Source: Pseudomonadota bacterium | GTDB lineage: Bacteria > Pseudomonadota > Gammaproteobacteria > Xanthomonadales > Rhodanobacteraceae | Assembly: GCA_021805685.1 (NCBI GenBank) | Contig: JAJZET010000093.1 | Span: 1-64,000, forward strand | DNA: 64,000 nt | Direction: 5' to 3' | Shown here: positions 34,056-45,184 of the stretch, in pieces | How the letters are laid out: each line of letters opens with the position of its first letter | How positions within the stretch are numbered: the stretch's first letter is position 1 | Notes under the pieces: generated by a model | The model's database searches: none | Told to the model about the DNA's origin: nothing | What the model saw: only the letters and a program-made list of their open reading frames with translations | Position numbers and translations under genes: made by a program

Positions 34056-36043
34056 GGCCCATCCTCGTCCGGCACGCCGCCATGGCGGCGCTCGTATTCC
34101 AGCTCAAACTTGCGGCGCAGCAGTGCACCCGGATCGTCGGGCACGCCTTGCAAGGCCTGGCGCAGGTCCGCCGGGAGCTTCGATCGCGGATCGTCGGCAC
34201 CTACCGCACCAAGTTCATGGGGCGGCGGCGGCTTGGCTGCCTGCTGGCCCGGTACGCCCAGTTGCTGGTCGAGCTGCCGCTTCAGCGCCTGCTGCGCCCG
34301 CTCGGCCTGCGCCTGCTGGGCCGCCTGCTGCGCAGGTGTCGGTAGCTGCTGGCTGCCTTGCTGAGCGCCGGTCTTTCCAGGGGCTTGCCGATCGCCCTGC
34401 GGTGTTTTGTCCGGCGACGACTGCCCGGCCCCGCCCGAGGGATTCTGCGGGTCCTGCCGCTTCGAACCGTTGCCTTGCTGCGACTTGGCGGACTGGCTGT
34501 CGTTCTGGCCCTGCCCTTGTCGATCCTTGCCATGCTGGCCCTGCTCGCCCTGGCTCTTGTTGCCGGCCTCCTTCCCGTTGCCGCCTTTTCCCTGTGGCGA
34601 GGACGATCCGCCTCGCTTCTGCTGCGGCGACGAGGATGGGTTCTGTTGTTGCTGTTGCTGTTGCTGCTTCTGCTGCTTTTGTTGTTTGCGCAGCCAGTCC
34701 TCGATTGCCTGCCTGTTGGCCTTCGCGTCCGCATTGGCGGGATTGCGCTTCAAGGCCTCGTCGTAGGCCCGGATCGCATCCTTGTACTTGCCCTCGCGCG
34801 CCAGCGCGTTGCCCAAGTTGTAGCTGGCATCGCTACCCCTGGCCTTGCGCAGTGCCTGTACGGCTGCGGCGTAGTCGCCGGCGCGATAGGCCGCAGCACC
34901 GCGAAGGGCTGGGTCGGTCGCCAGTTGCATCGCTCGTTTGGCGTCGCCATGCCCGAGCGCCATGGCAGCCTGCTGGTTCTTGTTGCGCCAGAGGTCGCGC
35001 CAGCCCGTTGCGTGCGCCGTACCCGGCAGCAGCGGCAACAATGCCAGTGGCAGCAGCAGCAACCAGCCGCGGCGGAAAGCCAGCGCGGCCAGCGGCAGCA
35101 GCGGCAACAGCAACCAGGGGCCGCGGTCCTGCCATTCGTCGCCGAGCCGGCCGTGCGCGGACTGCACGGAATCCGCGCGCAACTCACCCTTGAGCGCTGC
35201 GATGTCGCCTTCGCCCACCGTTGCCGCGACATATCGACCACCGCCCGCCTGGGCCAGCGCCGACAGCGCCGCATCGTTGCGTCCGGCGAGCTGCAGGTTG
35301 CCGTTCGCATCGTGCAGGAATCCGCCAGTCGGCAATGACACCGGCGCACCCTGCGGCGTACCCACGCCCAGCACCGAAACACGCACGCCTTCGGCCAGCG
35401 CCTTGCGTGCGGCCTGCTGGGCCGAGGCATCGGCGGTGTCGGTGATCAAGACCAGCGAACCGCCGCGTGTCTTGGCGCCGCGAATCAACGCAACCCCTCG
35501 CGCGATGGCGGCCGCTGCGTTCTCGCCATCCACCGGCATGGTGTCGGGCGCCATCGCATCGAGCAAGGTCGACAAGCTGTGCGTGTCGGAGGTGAGCGGC
35601 GCCACCACGAAAGCCTCGCCGGCATAGCCGATCAGCGCATTGAGGCCATCGCGGTTCGCCGCCAGCAAGTCATGCGCTTTGTAGCGCGCGAGGGCGATAC
35701 GGCTGGGTGCCACGTCATGCGACAGCATGCGCTGCGACAACGAGATCGCCACCACCTGCGCGGCGCGACGCGCATACAGCGGCTGCTCGATCCGGCTCCA
35801 CGTCGGACCGGCCAACGCCAGCACCGCGAGCGGCCAGCCCAGTGCGAGCAGGCCCAACGGCAGGCGCTGTCGTGCGGCACGCCCTTGCAGCAATACCGGC
35901 AGCAGTTCCGCATCCACCAGTCGCGACAAGGCCTGCAGTGCGCGACTGCGCCGCGAGGCCAGCCACAGCAGCCATGGCAATGCGAACAGCGCGCACAGCC
36001 ACCACGGACGCAAAAAGTGGAATTGCGCCAGCGCCGCGCTCAT
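34052..36043 (-). CDS. Fused BatB-BatC: VWA domain plus TPR and Gln-rich tail
   Basis: The product is about 663 residues from ATG 36043. Two N-terminal transmembrane segments (about 15-30 and 65-80) are followed by a von Willebrand A domain (about 95-300), more hydrophobic helices (about 310-355) and a TPR region (about 365-460). A low-complexity Q/K/S/G tail then runs to a proline-rich end. Separate BatB and BatC proteins are fused here, as in some other bacteria. The metal site is degenerate: where MIDAS has D-x-S-x-S the protein has S-L-S-Q-R (residues 101-105), and the Thr position reads G-E-N. The start overlaps the batA stop (ATGA). Confidence 0.82.
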   Translation of the reverse strand: MSAALAQFHFLRPWWLCALFALPWLLWLASRRSRALQALSRLVDAELLPVLLQGRAARQRLPLGLLALGWPLAVLALAGPTWSRIEQPLYARRAAQVVAISLSQRMLSHDVAPSRIALARYKAHDLLAANRDGLNALIGYAGEAFVVAPLTSDTHSLSTLLDAMAPDTMPVDGENAAAAIARGVALIRGAKTRGGSLVLITDTADASAQQAARKALAEGVRVSVLGVGTPQGAPVSLPTGGFLHDANGNLQLAGRNDAALSALAQAGGGRYVAATVGEGDIAALKGELRADSVQSAHGRLGDEWQDRGPWLLLPLLPLAALAFRRGWLLLLPLALLPLLPGTAHATGWRDLWRNKNQQAAMALGHGDAKRAMQLATDPALRGAAAYRAGDYAAAVQALRKARGSDASYNLGNALAREGKYKDAIRAYDEALKRNPANADAKANRQAIEDWLRKQQKQQKQQQQQQQQNPSSSPQQKRGGSSSPQGKGGNGKEAGNKSQGEQGQHGKDRQGQGQNDSQSAKSQQGNGSKRQDPQNPSGGAGQSSPDKTPQGDRQAPGKTGAQQGSQQLPTPAQQAAQQAQAERAQQALKRQLDQQLGVPGQQAAKPPPPHELGAVGADDPRSKLPADLRQALQGVPDDPGALLRRKFELEYERRHGGVPDEDGP

Positions 36044-37020
36044 GCCGTCACCTCGTGCGCGCGCCGGCGCGGTACGGCAGCCAGCAACCACAGCAGCAAG
36101 GCCGCCGCCAGCGGCCAGGCAAACCACTCCTTACGCGGCCGCAGGCTGGGACCTTGCTGCCGTAATGGCTCCAGCGCATCGATGGCGCGATAGGCGTCGG
36201 CCAGTTGGGCACTGTCGGTGGCACGGAAGAACCGCCCTCCCGTCTCGTCGGCAATCTTCGTCAGCATCGCCGCATCGAGGTCGGCCGAAGGGTTGATGAT
36301 CTGCGCACCGAAGAAGCCCGGCACGCGCATGCGTTCCGCGCCGATGCCCACGGTGTAGATACGCACGCCGGCCGCCTTGGCGGCGCGTGCCGCCTCCAGC
36401 GGCGAGATGCTGCCTGCATTGTTCACGCCGTCGGTGAGCAGCACCAGCACGCGCGCCTGCTCAGGCAGTGCGGACAGGCGTTTCACCGCAATGGCGATGG
36501 CGTCGCCGATGGCGGTTTCACTACCGGCAAGCCCCACTGCGGCACCCTGCAGCTGTGCCCGCACCGCATCGAGATCGTAGGTAAGCGGGGTCACCAGGAA
36601 AGCCTGGCTGCCGAACAGGATCAGGCCCATTTCGTCGCCGTGGCGGCGGTCGATGAAGTTGCCGGCGATCGCCTTCACCGCGCCGAACCGGCTCACCGGC
36701 TGGCCAGCCAGCTGCATGTCCTGCGTGTTCATGCTGCCGGACAGATCCACCGCCAGCAGCAGGGCTCGACCGCTGCGCTGCTGCGCCTGCGGCGGCCCCA
36801 CCCACTGCGGCCGCGCGGCGGCGGCTACCAGGCACAACCATGACAAGGCCAGCAGCCATGGCGTAACGCTGCGCACCGTGCTGCCGCCCGTGGCCGCAAG
36901 GCGCAGTCCCGGTTGCGGCAGCCGCAACGCCTGCCCCGGCGTCGTCGGCGGCAACATGCGGCGCATCAGCAAGGGCAGCGGCAGCAGCAGGAACAGCCAC
37001 GGCCATGCGAATTCAAACAT
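36040..37020 (-). CDS. batA: BatA-like VWA domain membrane protein
   Basis: The product is 326 residues. Transmembrane helices at about 5-20, 53-70 and near the C-terminus (about 302-318) flank a VWA domain whose metal site is complete: D-L-S-G-S-M (Asp92-Ser96), G-S-E-T-A-I-G and L-L-T-D-G. The domain faces the periplasm by the usual topology. It overlaps both neighbours (8 bp upstream, 4 bp downstream). Confidence 0.9.
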   Translation of the reverse strand: MFEFAWPWLFLLLPLPLLMRRMLPPTTPGQALRLPQPGLRLAATGGSTVRSVTPWLLALSWLCLVAAAARPQWVGPPQAQQRSGRALLLAVDLSGSMNTQDMQLAGQPVSRFGAVKAIAGNFIDRRHGDEMGLILFGSQAFLVTPLTYDLDAVRAQLQGAAVGLAGSETAIGDAIAIAVKRLSALPEQARVLVLLTDGVNNAGSISPLEAARAAKAAGVRIYTVGIGAERMRVPGFFGAQIINPSADLDAAMLTKIADETGGRFFRATDSAQLADAYRAIDALEPLRQQGPSLRPRKEWFAWPLAAALLLWLLAAVPRRRAHEVTA

Positions 37021-37528
37021 CGCCGGCCTCCGGGTGTGGCTTCCAGGCTCGCGGTTGCGCCGCGGTGCGCAGCCAGTCCCGTGCCGCGGCCAGCGTCGCA
37101 GGCACGTCGACGCCAGTCTGCGGCCGATAGATCGCCTGCTCGAGCAGCATCAAGCGGTCGAGCACCGCCGTCGCCACCGGCACGCGCGCCAGCGTCTGCC
37201 GCCAGCGTTCGCCGCGCTGCCGCGCCGCGGCCTCGTCGTGGCTGCGCGCCACGCGGCGCAGCAGCTGATGCAGCGCCGCGACCAACGCGGCATCGTCGCT
37301 GTCGCGCACATGGCGTGCCTCGAGCTTTTCCAGTTCGTCCAGCAGCAGGCGACGGCGCAGCTGCTGACGTCGATGGCGACGCCAAAGCCAGGCAATGGCG
37401 GCCAGCCCGAGCAACGCCAGCGCGGCCAGTGCCCACCATCCCGGTGCCAACGGCCACCATGAGGGCGCCGGCGGCAGGTGGATGTCGCGCAGCTGCGGGC
37501 CGCTCGGCAAGGGTGCGGGAGGCGTCAT
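37013..37528 (-). CDS. DUF4381 membrane protein of the moxR-bat operon
   Basis: The product is about 171 residues from ATG 37528. After a proline-rich start with L-R-D-I-H-L-P there is one transmembrane helix (about 32-48, W-W-A-L-A-A-L-A-L-L) and a helical cytoplasmic part containing A-A-L-H-Q-L-L-R-R-V-A. This is the DUF4381 pattern regularly found between DUF58 and VWA genes. The ATG overlaps the upstream stop by 4 bp. Confidence 0.82.
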   Translation of the reverse strand: MTPPAPLPSGPQLRDIHLPPAPSWWPLAPGWWALAALALLGLAAIAWLWRRHRRQQLRRRLLLDELEKLEARHVRDSDDAALVAALHQLLRRVARSHDEAAARQRGERWRQTLARVPVATAVLDRLMLLEQAIYRPQTGVDVPATLAAARDWLRTAAQPRAWKPHPEAGDV

Positions 37529-38456
37529 CGCCGTCCCCCTGTCGCTCCCAGCAACCCACCGACGACCGATAGCGGATCGTCGCGGGTATCGACCACGCGG
37601 CAACGCAGTCCGGCACCGCGCGCCATGGCCTCCAGCCGCGCGGATCCGCGGCCCAGGGCCTGCTGGAATTCACGCCGCTGACGTTCGCCCAGCAGCACGA
37701 CATCGCGGCGCTCACCATCGTGCTCCAGTGGATAGTGGCCGGGTGGCGGCAGCTCGCGCTCCAGCGCGTCGGCCAGCACCAGCACGCCGACTCGGGCACG
37801 CGCCTTCAGTTCCAGAAAGTGCTGCCGCGCTTCGTCGTCGGCGCTGAAGCCATCGCTGAGCAGCAACACCCGGCTGGCGCCGTGTTGCAGGCGACGCGCT
37901 CGCAACAAGGCTTCCGACAAGGATTCGGCGCGATCCGACACCGGCAGCGCATCCCATTCCGCCAACGCCCCGCACACGGCAAGCGCGCCGCGTGCCGCAC
38001 CCTGTGGCCGCAGCAAGCGGTCATGCGCACCGAATGCCATCAACCCGACCTTTTCACCCGCACGCACCGCCAGCCACGCGGCGATCGCGGCGGCACGCGC
38101 TGCCTGCACCGACTTGAAACGCACGCGGGTGCCGAAGCGCAGGCTGGCGTGGGTATCCAGCAGGATCAGCAGGCGGCCTTCGCGTTCCTCCTGGAACAGC
38201 TTGGTGTGCAATTTTCCGCTGCGCGCCGTGAGCCGCCAGTCCAGCCGTCGCACGTCGTCGCCGGCCTGATAGACACGCGACTCCGCGTAATCCATGCCCC
38301 GCCCGTACAGGCGGCTGGCATGTCCGCCACTGCGGACGGCCCGGCTCTCCGACGGCAGCAGCTTCGTGCGCCCAATGCCCGTGCCCAGCGCGATCAGCTC
38401 GGCCAGGGAAACGTGCGTACGGCCGTCGGCATCCGCTCGATTCGGCAGCACTGCAC

Positions 38457-38460
<4 letters not shown>
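37525..38460 (-). CDS. DUF58 domain protein
   Basis: The product is 311 residues. The family motif is clear: G-M-D-Y-A-E-S-R-V-Y-Q-A-G-D-D-V-R-R-L-D-W, then A-R-S-G-K-L-H-T-K-L-F, leading into a VWA-like fold (R-L-L-I-L-L-D onward). DUF58 proteins accompany MoxR ATPases. The reading overlaps both neighbours by 4 bp. Confidence 0.9.
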
Positions 38461-39455
<995 letters not shown>

Positions 39456-39539
39456 GTGATTCCGGCGACAGGTCGCCGCAGTTGACCGCGGCGGGTTCAA
39501 GAAGTTTAGTCGCCACTTTCAGTGCATTCAGGCATGCAA

Positions 39540-39571
39540 CGCAAAGAGGCGGCCGAAGCCGCCTCTTTGCG
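39540..39571 (-). terminator. Hairpin downstream of pilQ
   Basis: A perfect 14-bp inverted repeat (CGCAAAGAGGCGGC against GCCGCCTCTTTGCG) with a CGAA loop lies 20 bp after the pilQ stop. The T-run after the stem is weak, but the position fits termination of the pilM-Q operon. Confidence 0.65.
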
Positions 39572-39591
39572 TCCTGCACGAGCGTTGCGTC

Positions 39592-41904
39592 CTACTGCAG
39601 CGAATCGTTGAGGATGCGCGGCGTCACGAAGATCAGGAGTTCCGCCTTGGTGTTGGTACGGTTGGTATTACGGAACAGGAAACCGATGCCAGGGATGTCG
39701 CCGAGCCCAGGCACCTTGGTGATCGTGTTGCTCTTATTGACCTCGTAAATACCACCCAAGACCACGGTCTGCCCATTGTCTACCAGCACCGAGGTGTTCA
39801 CCGACTGCGTGTTGATCTCCGGTACCTGGCCATTCGGCGTGGTGAGGAACTTGGCCAGCGAATCCTTCTTCACGTTGATCGCGAGGTAGACACGGTTGTC
39901 GGCGGTGATCGTGGGAGTGACTTTCAGCTCCAGCACGGCATCCTTGAACTGCACCGAGGCCGTCTGGCCGGCGGCGGAGGCGCCGCCAAGGCCGCCCTGG
40001 TAGGTGACATAGCCGATCTCCTGGCCCTGGCGAATCACGGCCTCCTGCTGGTTGGCGGTGATGACGCGCGGGCTGGAGATCACTTCGCCACGCCCCTCGG
40101 TCTGCGCAGCCGACAACTCAAGGTCGACCAGGTAGTTCTTGCCCAGGATTGCCAGGCCAATCTGGCCTGCCGGGTTCGTCACCGGCAAGTTAACGTTGTA
40201 GCCGCTCGGGATGGTCACCGAGCCGGGATGCGGCTGGGCACCCTGGGCACCGTTCGCGGCCCAGTCGCTCAGGGCGTTCTGATAGTTGACGTTGTTGTTC
40301 CAGACACTGGTGGCGTACTGACTGGCGCCATCACCGGTCGGGGCAGCCGAAACGATGTTGTTGCTGTTGACCTTGTTGCCCGATACGCCCCACTTCACGC
40401 CAAGGTCACGGGTGAAACTGTCGGAAGCGATGACGATGCGCGACTCGATCAGCACCTGCTGCACCGGCTTGTCCAGCACTGCCACCAGCTTGCGGATCTG
40501 TTCGGTTTTCTCGGCGGTGTCGTTGAGCAGCAGGGTATTGGTGCGCTCGTCGTAAGAAACGCTGCCACGCGGAGACAGGAAGCCACGCGAGGTAGTTCCA
40601 GCGGCTCCACCGCCACCGCCACCCTGCATGCTGCCCGTGGTCAGCAACTTGGCTATGTCGGCGGCCTTACCGTAGCTGATCGGAATGTAGGTGCTGACCA
40701 GCGGGGCGTTGTCCTGGGCCTTGATGCGGGCCTCGGCAAGGTTTTCCTCGTACTTCGCCAGTTCCTGTTGCGGCGCGATCCAGATCACGTTGCCGTCGCG
40801 GCGCTTGTCCAGACCCTTAGCACGCAGGATCACGTCCAGTGCCTGGTCCCAGGGCACATTCGTCAGACGGAGGGTGATGTTGCCGGTGACGCTATCGGCG
40901 GCGACGATGTTGAGATGCGAGGTGTCGGCGATCAGCTGCAGCACCGAACGCACCGGGATGTCCTGGAAGTTGAAGGTGGCGCGCGTGCCGGTATAGACCG
41001 GCGCCTGGTCCAATGCGCCGATACTGCCGCCGGCGGAAGCATTCGCGCTGCTGCCCTTCTTCGCCGCCACCTCGACCACGTATTGCTTGCCCTCCTGCCA
41101 GGCCGAGGTGTCGACGACGCCCTTGGTGGCGATGGTCATCTGCACGCCGCCACCGAGCCCGGTACGGGTGGTGATGGATTGCACCGGGGTGGCGAAGTCG
41201 ACCGTGTCCAGTCGCTGCGCCAGGTTCGGCGGCACGCTCGCGTTCGGAATGCTGACTTCGACCTTGTCGCCGATGGTGCGCATCTGTGCATCGGCACCGG
41301 CGCCGCTGAAGGTGACCAGCACGCGCCCCTGCCCGTTCGCACCGCGACGGAAGTCGACGTTGGTCACACTGATGGCGCCAGCGGCGGTCGCCGGCAGGCG
41401 CTTGGATGGATCGATGATCGCCGCGGTGGTGATGCTATGTTGCGCCGGTTCGGCGACGGCCGCCATCCGCGATGCGCCCTTGTTGTCGACCGTGAGCACC
41501 AGGCTGTTGCCTTCGATTGCCGACTGGTAGGACGCGGGGCGCATCAGTTCCACGATCACCCGCGTGCGTCCGCCGGCCGACACGGCCGAAACGCCCGAGG
41601 TGGCGCCCTGGCCTATGTCCAAGTGCCGCTGCGCGGTGGTATCGGTGTTGGCGAAGTCGATCGCAATGCGCGCAGGATTGTCGGTGGTGAAGATTCGCGG
41701 CTGCGGCACTGCGCCGGCGAAGTTCAGGTGCAGTTGCACGCTGCCGCCGGACAGGGTGGTGTAGCTGATGTCCTTCAGCGTGCTGTTGCCGGCGGCCAGT
41801 GCGACCTGGCCGAACCCCGCACCGGCGAGCAGCAGCAACGAGAGGAGACTACGAATGGCGTGGCGCATGACCCGGCCCCGGACGGATTGAATGTGGTTGC
41901 TCAT
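39592..41904 (-). CDS. pilQ: Type IV pilus secretin PilQ
   Basis: The product is 770 residues. A signal peptide (starting at the second Met, about residue 13) precedes two AMIN domains (about 40-110 and 180-285), a secretin N-domain (F-N-F-Q-D-I-P-V-R-S-V-L-Q-L-I onward, about 305-385) and the secretin beta-barrel (about 450-765, with V-P-G-L-G-D-I-P-G-I-G-F-L-F). It forms the outer-membrane channel for pilus extrusion. A 20 bp gap separates it from pilP. Confidence 0.95.
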   Translation of the reverse strand: MSNHIQSVRGRVMRHAIRSLLSLLLLAGAGFGQVALAAGNSTLKDISYTTLSGGSVQLHLNFAGAVPQPRIFTTDNPARIAIDFANTDTTAQRHLDIGQGATSGVSAVSAGGRTRVIVELMRPASYQSAIEGNSLVLTVDNKGASRMAAVAEPAQHSITTAAIIDPSKRLPATAAGAISVTNVDFRRGANGQGRVLVTFSGAGADAQMRTIGDKVEVSIPNASVPPNLAQRLDTVDFATPVQSITTRTGLGGGVQMTIATKGVVDTSAWQEGKQYVVEVAAKKGSSANASAGGSIGALDQAPVYTGTRATFNFQDIPVRSVLQLIADTSHLNIVAADSVTGNITLRLTNVPWDQALDVILRAKGLDKRRDGNVIWIAPQQELAKYEENLAEARIKAQDNAPLVSTYIPISYGKAADIAKLLTTGSMQGGGGGGAAGTTSRGFLSPRGSVSYDERTNTLLLNDTAEKTEQIRKLVAVLDKPVQQVLIESRIVIASDSFTRDLGVKWGVSGNKVNSNNIVSAAPTGDGASQYATSVWNNNVNYQNALSDWAANGAQGAQPHPGSVTIPSGYNVNLPVTNPAGQIGLAILGKNYLVDLELSAAQTEGRGEVISSPRVITANQQEAVIRQGQEIGYVTYQGGLGGASAAGQTASVQFKDAVLELKVTPTITADNRVYLAINVKKDSLAKFLTTPNGQVPEINTQSVNTSVLVDNGQTVVLGGIYEVNKSNTITKVPGLGDIPGIGFLFRNTNRTNTKAELLIFVTPRILNDSLQ

Positions 41905-41924
41905 TGCATCAGCCCCTGTGTCCC

Positions 41925-42464
41925 CTATTTCTCGCCGAGTGCGATGCTGGCCGGACGTTCCATCCAGCCACCATTGCCGTTGGATACCAGTTCGACCAGG
42001 TCGATGTGGTCGTCGCTGATTGCGGTGATGCGGCCATAGTTCTGGCCCATGTATTCGCCATCGTGTACCGGATGGATCACGCCGCTGGGATCCTTGATGA
42101 GAGCCTCGATGTGCGCGCCGGTGCCGATGGTGCCGACCATCTTCAGGCTGTCCAGCGCAAACATTTCAAGCGGCTGCTTGGGCCGGTTCTGGTCCGGTCG
42201 CGGGCCCACGTTGGCGGTTTCCTGCTCCTCCGCGCTGGGTCCGAACGGGTCGCGCAGGTCCTGATCAGCGTAAGTGAACGATTCGAAGGTCTTGATGACC
42301 GGTAGCGGCGGGATCGGCGCGCCCTTCTTGGCCTTCTGCTGGGCGATCCATTCGCGCAGATCGGAGGTGCCGCGGGTGCAGCCCCCGAGCATCAGCGCGG
42401 CAACCAGCAACAGGGCGATGCGCGACAGGGTTGCCGGCTTCATGGCAGTGGACAGCTTCATCAC
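41925..42464 (-). CDS. pilP: Type IV pilus lipoprotein PilP
   Basis: The product is 179 residues. The lipobox is L-M-L-G-G-C after a short hydrophobic run. The mature part has the PilP pattern: D-L-R-E-W-I, P-L-P-V-I-K-T-F-E-S-F-T-Y, R-D-P-F, then a beta domain with S-L-K-M-V-G-T-I. PilP links the PilNO inner-membrane dimer to the PilQ secretin. Its start overlaps the pilO stop by 4 bp. Confidence 0.93.
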   Translation of the reverse strand: MMKLSTAMKPATLSRIALLLVAALMLGGCTRGTSDLREWIAQQKAKKGAPIPPLPVIKTFESFTYADQDLRDPFGPSAEEQETANVGPRPDQNRPKQPLEMFALDSLKMVGTIGTGAHIEALIKDPSGVIHPVHDGEYMGQNYGRITAISDDHIDLVELVSNGNGGWMERPASIALGEK

Positions 42465-43126
42465 TTGCGCCCTCCCGCCTTCTTCCTGGCCGAACCCTTC
42501 GCAGAAGCGGCGGCTTCGTCCTCGTCAAGGTAGCGATACGTTTTCACCGTGCCCTGCAATACCAGCTGGCCATCGGTGGAGGTACCGTCCTTGCTCGCGT
42601 GTTGTGGTGTCAGGGATACGTCGTGCATGGTCAGGATCACCACGCGAGGAAGCGAGGCCACGCCGCTGATGAAGGCACCGAACTGGTGATAGGTGCCCAC
42701 CATCTTCAGCTGGATGGGCTTCTCGGCGTAGAAGTCCTTGGGCACTTCAGGTTGCGGCACGAAGGAATCCACTTGCAGCCCGGCAGACAGGGCGGTTTGT
42801 GAAATGTCGATCAGCAGCTCGGGCATCTCGGTCTTGCTGGGCAGTTGGCGCAACAACTGGCGCAGCATGTCCTTCATCTCGTCAAGCTGCTTCTGCAGCG
42901 CGTCGAGGTTCACCGCCTTGGCCTGCTTCTCGCTGAACTCCTTCCTGAGCTGCAGCTCCTTGTTCGCCAGCGTGGCCAACTCGTCCTGCTGGCCGCTGAC
43001 GTAGGTGTACCAGCCCACCAGTACCACCACCAGGAACAGCAGCGTGGTGAAGAAAACCTTCACCGAATTCGGCCAGCCGCCGATGTTGTTGCGGTCGAGC
43101 CCGCGCAGATCGTCGATAAATTTCAT
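42461..43126 (-). CDS. pilO: Type IV pilus inner membrane protein PilO
   Basis: The product is 221 residues. A short cytoplasmic start, one transmembrane helix (about 24-45, F-F-T-T-L-L-F-L-V-V-V-L-V-G-W-Y), a coiled coil (about 50-95) and a ferredoxin-like periplasmic domain are present. It pairs with PilN. The C-terminal tail is unusually rich in lysine and alanine. Its start overlaps pilN by 4 bp. Confidence 0.93.
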   Translation of the reverse strand: MKFIDDLRGLDRNNIGGWPNSVKVFFTTLLFLVVVLVGWYTYVSGQQDELATLANKELQLRKEFSEKQAKAVNLDALQKQLDEMKDMLRQLLRQLPSKTEMPELLIDISQTALSAGLQVDSFVPQPEVPKDFYAEKPIQLKMVGTYHQFGAFISGVASLPRVVILTMHDVSLTPQHASKDGTSTDGQLVLQGTVKTYRYLDEDEAAASAKGSARKKAGGRK

Positions 43127-43847
43127 GGCTTCGCCCCCCCTTTGGCCGCTGCAGGGGACGGCTTGGCTTCCGCCTTGGCCGGCATGGCGACCGGCTTCGC
43201 GGCGGGAGTCGCCACTGGCGTCGTCGCCGACGGCGCATGGACTTTGGCTGCATTCGCCGGCGCGGCTGCCGTGCTGGCGCCAGCCGGCATACCGTTGTCC
43301 TCCGTCTTCGGCTTGCTCAGCTTCACGGTCAACCCGAAGTTGTACGGCATGCGCGAGGCATCATGGCTGTTCACGGTGCTGCGCAGGTCCACGTGCCCCA
43401 TCCACGGCGACGCTTCGATGTTGCGCATGTATTCGGCCACGCTGGCGTTGGACTGCGCCACGCCATCCAGCGACATGGTGTTGCCGGCCTGCTTGAGCGC
43501 AGTGAGGCGTGCACTGCTCGGAATCGTCTTCACCAGTTCGTCGAACAGGTGAACCATCTTGGATCGGTCGGACTGCAGTTGCTCGATGATCTGCTTGCGC
43601 GCCAGCAAGTGCTCGCGCACCTTTTCCAGATCCTTGATCTTGGCGATCTTCACGTCGACCTGCTTGATCTCGCCTTGCAGGATGGTGTTGCGGTCGTTCT
43701 GGTTGTCGATGCGCGCGCCCATCCACAGCGCCCACAACAGCACGAAGCCCAGGCCGGCCACGAAAGCCATGCCAAGCTGACCGAAGAATTCGCGCTCGCG
43801 CAGCTTTCGCCGCTCGGCGCGCCATGGCAGGAGGTTGACGTGTGCCA

Positions 43848-43848
<1 letters not shown>
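43123..43848 (-). CDS. pilN: Type IV pilus inner membrane protein PilN
   Basis: The product is 241 residues. The cytoplasmic PilM-binding motif I/V-N-L-L-P-W-R appears at the very start (M-A-H-V-N-L-L-P-W-R). A transmembrane helix (about 22-43) and a coiled coil with the periplasmic ferredoxin-like domain follow. A proline/alanine/lysine-rich tail of about 55 residues is longer than in many PilN proteins. Its start overlaps the pilM stop. Confidence 0.93.
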
Positions 43849-45184
<1,336 letters not shown>

